Below are positions 58,137-64,000 of a DNA stretch of 64,000 nucleotides, piece by piece. Every line of letters starts with the position of its first letter. Within the stretch, counting starts at the first letter, position 1. The notes beneath the pieces were generated by a model. It was not told where the DNA came from. It did not search any database and saw only the letters and a program-made list of their open reading frames with translations. Source of the stretch: Lindgomyces ingoldianus (lineage: Eukaryota > Ascomycota > Dothideomycetes > Pleosporales > Lindgomycetaceae); assembly GCF_010093535.1 (NCBI RefSeq), contig NW_022985207.1:223137-287136 (forward strand), in the 5' to 3' direction. A program made the position numbers and the translations under genes.

Positions 58137-59047
58137 TAATAGCTAGAGCAGCGTAACTTATTTATTATTATTATACTTTCTATACTACCTACTTGTTTTT
58201 ACTAGGTTATAAGATAATAGCTCTATACAGTTCTTACTGTAAAGAAAAAGTAAAGTTTATAGTTGTTTTATCTTTTTATTTTTCTATATTTATTATAACT
58301 AAAAGGAGTTGTAGTATAATTTCCTTGTTTTTAATATAAAGTAGAATTAGCTTAAGAGTAATAAAAAAGCGCTTCTAGTTTATTTTTAAAAAACAAAGCC
58401 TAGACTAAGCCTTTTTATACTAAAAAAAAGAAAGTAGCATTAGTAGCTAATAAAGCTTACCTTTTTACTTAGATTATTTTAATAAAGAAGCATTACACTA
58501 TATATTTAAAAAGTAATAGAAAAGTAATTAAAACACTACAGGCTTTTAAGTAAGAGAAAAAGGTTTAATAAATAACACTTTTTAATAAACTTTCTTTAGC
58601 ATGTCTTTATCTTCTAACACTATTATTACTATACATGTAACTTTTAGGTCTTACTTAGGCTTCTTTTTCTACTATACTTTAAACTTTTAATTTTAGCTTT
58701 TTAAAATTGTTAAGTGTTATTTTAAAAAAAGTACTTTTAGGTTTTAGGTTTGTTTTAACTATAGCCTCTACATTCTACTTCTTGTTCTAGATTACTTAGT
58801 TAAAGTCTTTAAGTACTAGCACGTCTTATAGTGCTATATATATACTATAGAGTTAATCTAGAGAGTTTAGAGAAGGTGTAGCTAATAGTCTATAAGTTCT
58901 ACTTTTTTATATAAGTAGTAGTTTAATTAATTTTTTATACAGTTTTAATTTTAGTATAATTAAGTATCTAAAAGTTTATATACTAAAGCGCACTGTATTT
59001 TTAGAGTAGACATATAGTTCTTTTACTTATTTTTAATTAGCCTTATA
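58137..59047. other. AT-rich spacer
   Basis: RIP-like DNA without frames; not assigned to the families recognised here. Confidence 0.4.
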
Positions 59048-60906
59048 ACGTACCTAACAGGTTGGCCGGCCACACGGGTTAGCCGGCCACTTTTGCTAAG
59101 CCCCTACTAAAACTACCCTATTCTAGCGCAAAACAGCCCACTTTAGCTCTGTATAAAGCAATACAACACAAGATATTATTTAAAGTCTACTTCTACTACT
59201 TTCTTACACATATGTAAGTTATGCCTAGTTTAATTGCACTACTTATATTGCTTTTAACTTAGCTTACTTTTTTTAGTGTGCACTTATGTCTTTAGCTTCT
59301 TTTTATTACTACACGCTTTAAACTTCTTTAGAGTAGTTAGATAAGACTTATTTTTAACTATTAAAGTTTTTTTTACTTAAATTTACTTTCTTTTATGTAA
59401 TTTATGTTGTGTAGTAGCTTTATTTGCTGCTTAAAGCTTTATAATCTCTTTTTACACTAACACTAGCTTATGCGTAATAATTACTACCCTCTTTAAAACT
59501 TTTTTAAAGGCCTTTACTATAGATGTTAGTAAGCTATTTACATACTTTTAAATTTTTACTTTTATAAGTATTAATTATAACTTAAATTTAAAAGTATTAC
59601 TTAAAGTTTACAACTACTAAGGCTTATTATAAATAAGTAGTAGTAGTAATAAAGTATATAACTAGATGTTAAGGGCTATTTTAACTTATTTTAGGTTAAA
59701 TAGGACTAAACTAGCGCTTTAAAACTCTTTTTAAATATTACTAAAAGTAATTACTACATTATAAGTGTGTATAAAGCATAGTAAGAACTTAAGTTTTATA
59801 ATATAAGTAATCTAGTTACACATAAGATTTTTAGCTTAGTGCTTATATACTTTCTTTAAAGGGGTAAAACAACCTATATTAAGAGGCTGTAAAAGGTGTA
59901 ATAAGTGTAAAAGCATATAAATAGTAATAATTTTATTTTTTTATAGTACTACTAAAAATTAAGTAAGTTATAGCTTTTATAGCTATTAATAATAAAAAGC
60001 TAATAAGCGCTTATAACTTTTTTTATATGCTTATTAAAGTGCTTTAACTACTATAGCCTAAGCTTATTTATTATCTAGCTGTTTTTAGAGACTATAATAA
60101 CCTAGTTTTAAAGCAGATTTTTTTTTATACTAAGTAAAAAAGTAATAGCAGCTTTTAAAAATAATAAAAAGTAAAATAGCTTACTTTATTATATTAATGC
60201 TCTAAATAACTATTATCTACTTTTTATTACTTTACTATATTACTTTTAGCTATTTTTATTTTTTTTAAAGCTATAATAACTGCTCTAGTTAATATTTAGC
60301 TTATTATAAAGCTTAACTTATTAAAGTTATATGTGTTTTTATTCTAGATACTATACTTAGCTTTTATGTTAACTACTAGGTAAAACTAGCCTTAGATAAC
60401 CTTTAGATCTTTATAAAGTGCTCTTTTATAATTATATTTATAATTAAACTTTATTATAAACTTAGGGCAGTGCTTAACTTATATACTAGGCTAGTTTAAG
60501 CTAACCTAGCCTAGATTACACTTTATGTGTAAGAAATTAGCTATATTAGCTATAGCTATAAGCCTAAAAAAAATCTGCGTGTAGTAAGCTTAAGTATGTA
60601 CTTACTAACTACTTTTTTTTTAAGCTTAGTTAAATTCCTTAATTTAGGCTAGCATTCTACTTATAAAGGCTGTCTAGCGCGTTAATTACTTAGTATTATG
60701 TAAAAAACATTATAAATAGCTATAGTGTATTATAAAAAAAGTTTTAAGTCTTATTTAAAAGCTTAAAAAGTAAGCTATATCTAACATTTTTTAGAAGATT
60801 TAATCTAGTGTTGTTGTTAAGGCATTATGTAGATAGGTAGAGTGTAGTAGGGGCTTAGCAAAAGTGGCTAGCTAACCTGTGTAGCCGTCTAACCTGTTAG
60901 GTACGT
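59048..60906 (-). mobile_element. TIR DNA transposon, family A copy 2
   Basis: 1859 bp, flanked by TA, with the same termini (ACGTACCTAACAGGTTGGCC) and orientation as 12115-13975. The two copies align along their length and differ mostly by transitions. Coding frames are destroyed. Confidence 0.85.
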
Positions 60907-61858
60907 TATGCTATTTTTTTAAATTATTCTACTTAATTTATTTTATAAACTACACTATTAGTAAATTACTTACACGCCTAAGTTGCTTACTTTTACTAAG
61001 ACCCTACTAAACTACTTTTTTTATACTAATGTATTTCTAACAATACTACTTAAACATGCTAAAAAAAAACATTAGATATAGCTTATACTTTAAGCTTTTA
61101 AATAAAATGTAACACTTTTAAAGTAATATACTACAGCTATATATAAAGTTTTTTAAAAAAAATAACTAATGCACTAAAAAATTTTATACACTAATTCTAT
61201 AGCTAACTTATAAAGTCTAAATAATAAAAAGTAGGTAATTATTAAGCATATACTTAAGCTATATATATAAGAATTTTCTTCTTAGCTAGTAGTTATAGCT
61301 AATATAGCTAATTTTGCCACACTAAGTATAATCTAGGCTATATTAGCATAAAATAGCTTAGTATGTTTATAAATTATTATTTAAAGCTTAAAGTAAAGTT
61401 TTAAGTATAAGTATAGTTAGTAAATATCTAGCTTATTATAAAGCCTATTTTATTTAAGTTATATATGTTATTATTTTAAATGCTAAACTTAGTTTTAATA
61501 TTTTTTTTATAAGGCTAAACTAGCTTTAAATTACTTTATAATTCTTATAAAAAGCTTTTTTATAGTTATAGTTATACTTAAACTTTACTTTAAGCTTTAA
61601 ATAACACTTTATAAACTTACTAGGCTAGTTTATACTAACATAGCCTAGATTATGCTTAGTGTGTAATAAATTAGCTATATTAGCTATAGCTACTAGCTAC
61701 AAGGAAAACTTTTATATATATAGCTTTAGTATGTGCTTAATAGTTACTTACTTTTTATTATTATTTAGCTTTTATAAGTTAGTTATAAAATTTGCTTATA
61801 AAAATTATTTAGTATATTAGTTATTTATTTATTTTTAAAAGACCTTATATATAGCTAT

Positions 61859-61935
61859 TGTTGCGTTTGCTAAAAGGTTAACCTTCTAGCTAGCACAGCA
61901 GAAGAATACATATAGACAGATAGCTGTATGTAACA
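61859..61935 (+). mobile_element. Solo LTR of the miniature LTR element
   Basis: 77 bp from TGTTGCGTTTGC to GTATGTAACA with a perfect 5-bp duplication GCTAT (61854-61858 and 61936-61940). Confidence 0.82.
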
Positions 61936-61970
61936 GCTATAGCATATTACTTTAAAAGTGTTATATTTTA

Positions 61971-62373
61971 TATTGCGTTGCTAAAAGGTTAACCTCCTAG
62001 CTAGCACAGTAGAAGGATATATATAGGCGGATAATGTATACAACACACCCCCTAGCTTAAACAGTGGAACAAGAGAGGTGAAAGCCTTAACACACTCTCC
62101 TAGCCTAAGCAGCAGAACGTAGAGACAGATCTAAATATAAGGTAGCTTCTATAATAGGCACACTTCCTAACTGCTCTTTGCTAAGCGTAGGAATTAAACA
62201 CACAGCGCTTAGGGATAATGCGTTCTAATTAGTAAGCAGGGGTGCAAAAATTTTTGTGCGCTAACTATCTACACTACGCTGTAAACTAGGCTTATAACTG
62301 TTGCGTTGCTAAAAGGTTAACCTTCTAGCTAACACAGTAGAAGGATATATATAGGCGGATAATGTATACAACA
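61971..62373 (+). mobile_element. Complete miniature LTR element (TRIM-like), 403 bp
   Basis: Two 75-bp direct repeats (61971-62045 and 62299-62373) with T(G)...CA tips flank a 253-bp non-coding interior. The whole is bounded by a perfect 5-bp duplication TTTTA (61966-61970 and 62374-62378). The repeats contain AAAAGGTTAACC and end GGCGGATAATGTATACAACA. The first base pair of the left repeat reads TA rather than TG, a G-to-A change. The interior is not AT-degraded. No obvious primer-binding site or polypurine tract could be fixed by eye. Confidence 0.82.
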
Positions 62374-62530
62374 TTTTATTTAAAAGCTTAAAGTGTAAGC
62401 TATATCTAATTTTTTTTTAGCACATCTAAGTAGTGTTGTTAGAAATGTATTAGTATAAAAAAGTAGTTTAGTAGAGTCTTAGTAAAAGTAGGTTTCTTAG
62501 GTGTGTAAGCAATTCGCCTAGAGTATACGT

Positions 62531-62779
62531 TAAAGAAAACACTAAACTAGGCTTTTTACTAAACTTTTAACTATATTATATAAAAAACTATACAATCTTA
62601 GTACTTTGTTATATATTAGAAAACTATCACCTTTCTCTATTCTCTCTCTACTCTCTCTCTTCTTTAAGACCCTCTGTTACTTGTAGCAGGTTACTAGCAA
62701 CAAACAGACAAAGATAAGATATTATAACAATAAACTATACTACAGGTTCTTTAGTTAAGTAGATTTTATCTATAAAATA
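62531..62779. other. Spacer with CT-rich tract
   Basis: AT-rich, with a CTCTCTCTAC/CTCTCTCTTC run near 62640-62662. No gene. Confidence 0.4.
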
Positions 62780-63880
62780 ACGTACTTTACAGGCAAGTTG
62801 CTCACACACCTAAGTTGCTTACTTTTGCTAAGACCCTACTAAACTACTTTTTCTACACTAATGCATTCCCCACAACACTACTTAGACGCGCTAAAAGAAC
62901 ATTAGATACAGCTTATACTCTAAGCTTTTAAATAAGACATAAAACTCTTAAAAAAATATGCTATAGCTATATATAAAGTTTTATAAAAAATAATAAATAA
63001 CTATAGCACTAGATAACCTTTATAAGCTAATTCTACAGCTAAATTATAAAGGCTAGGTAATAAAAAAAAGTAGGTAATTATTAAGACTATACTTAAGTTA
63101 TATGCGCAAGAAATTTCCTCTTAGATAGCATTTATAGCTAATATAGCTAATTCTTTACACGCTAAGCATAATTTAGGCTATATTTACATAAACTAGCCTA
63201 ATATGTTTATAAAGTGTTATTTAAAGCTTAAAGTAAAGTTTTAAGTGTAAGTATAGTTAAAAAATATTTAGCTAATTATAAACTCTATTTTGCTAAAGTT
63301 ATATATGTTATTATTCTAGATGCTATACTTAGCTTTAATATTCTCTATAAGGCTAAACCTACTCTAAGTTACTCTAAAACTTTTATAAAAGGCTTTTTTA
63401 TAGTTATACTTACACTTAAATGTTACTTTAAGCTTTAAATAACACTTTATAAACATACTAGGCTAGTTTATATAAACATAGCCTAGATTATGCTTAGCGC
63501 GCAAAGAATTAGTTATATTAGCTATAAATGCTATCTAAAAGGAAATTCCTTGCGCATATAGCTTAAGTATAGTCTTAATAATTACCTGCTTTTTTTTATT
63601 ACTTAGCCTTTATAATTTAGCTGTAGAATTAGCTTATAAAGGTTATCTAGCGCTATAGTTATTTATTATTTTTTTATAAAACTTTATACATAGCTATAGC
63701 ACATTTCTTTAAAAGTTTTATGTCTTATTTAAAAGCTTAGAGTGTAAGCTGTATCTAACATTCTTTTAGCACATCTAAGTAGTGTTGTAGGGAATGCATT
63801 AGTGTAGAAAAAGTAGTTTAGTAGGGTCTTAGCAAAAGTAAGCAACTTAGGTGTGTAAGCAACTTGCCTGTGAAGTACGT
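62780..63880. mobile_element. Family B foldback element, 1.1 kb
   Basis: 1101 bp, ends ACGTACTTTACAGGCAAGTT and GCCTGTGAAGTACGT, flanked by TA. Arms are inverted copies of each other over almost the whole length. It is the best-preserved short B terminus pair in the window. Confidence 0.83.
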
Positions 63881-64000
63881 TATTATGTTATTCTTTATTA
63901 TGTTATTCTTAACTATAGGATTATATAGCTTTACTATTCTTTAGTTTAGCTTTATTAGCTGTTCTATAAGTTTCTATTCTCTATGTATTACTATACTAAG

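Larger units (their letters stand above)
60948..62530. mobile_element. Family B foldback element carrying a solo LTR and a mini-LTR element
   Basis: Degraded left end (AACTACACTATTAGTAAATT) and right end (GCCTAGAGTATACGT). After subtracting the solo LTR (77 bp), the mini element (403 bp) and their duplications, about 1093 bp remain, equal to the other short B copies. Confidence 0.75.

Overview
The window looks like nuclear DNA of a filamentous ascomycete (Pezizomycotina). Genes carry short introns of 46-64 nt with GT...AG ends and CTAAC/CTGAC-like branch sites. The proteins are typical of these fungi: an AA9 lytic polysaccharide monooxygenase, a fasciclin-GPI protein, a microsomal P450 and a But2-like secreted protein. 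Large blocks are extremely A+T-rich, dominated by TA steps and with no long frames, as expected after repeat-induced point mutation (RIP). I cannot name the species.

Layout. 1-6270: RIP-degraded repeats, including a tandem pair of about 1.85 kb. 6.5-11 kb: a membrane protein gene and a FAS1-GPI gene, both on the minus strand. 12.1-14 kb: TIR transposon family A. 15.3-17 kb: a multi-pass membrane protein. 17.9-21.7 kb: a family B transposon with a family C element nested in it. 22.0-27.4 kb: a damaged eIF2B-like gene, a remnant of an unknown gene, an intact four-exon cell-surface protein gene, and a membrane-protein pseudogene split by a hAT-like element that itself carries a solo mini-LTR. 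27.7-30.0 kb: a non-autonomous LTR retrotransposon carrying another hAT-like element. 30.4-32.4 kb: nested B elements. 33.9-53.5 kb: a gene island with P450, zinc alcohol dehydrogenase, AA9 LPMO, FHA-kinase, a basic nuclear-like protein and a But2-like secreted protein, separated by long gene-poor spacers; a decayed repeat cluster lies at 37.0-37.9 kb. 53.8-63.9 kb: a stack of nested B and A elements, a solo LTR, and a complete 403-bp miniature LTR element.

There is no sign of a biosynthetic cluster in the gene islands; the genes look like independent surface, secreted, redox and signalling functions. The most unusual content is the transposon layer: three related TA-targeting TIR families with paired repeats inside their termini, foldback derivatives of one family with arms of almost 500 bp, and a miniature LTR family with 75-77 bp LTRs recognised from three independent 5-bp target duplications. 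Exon structures were worked out by hand from splice signals and frame continuity. Repeat boundaries come from terminal repeats and target duplications read in the sequence. Nothing was checked against a database.
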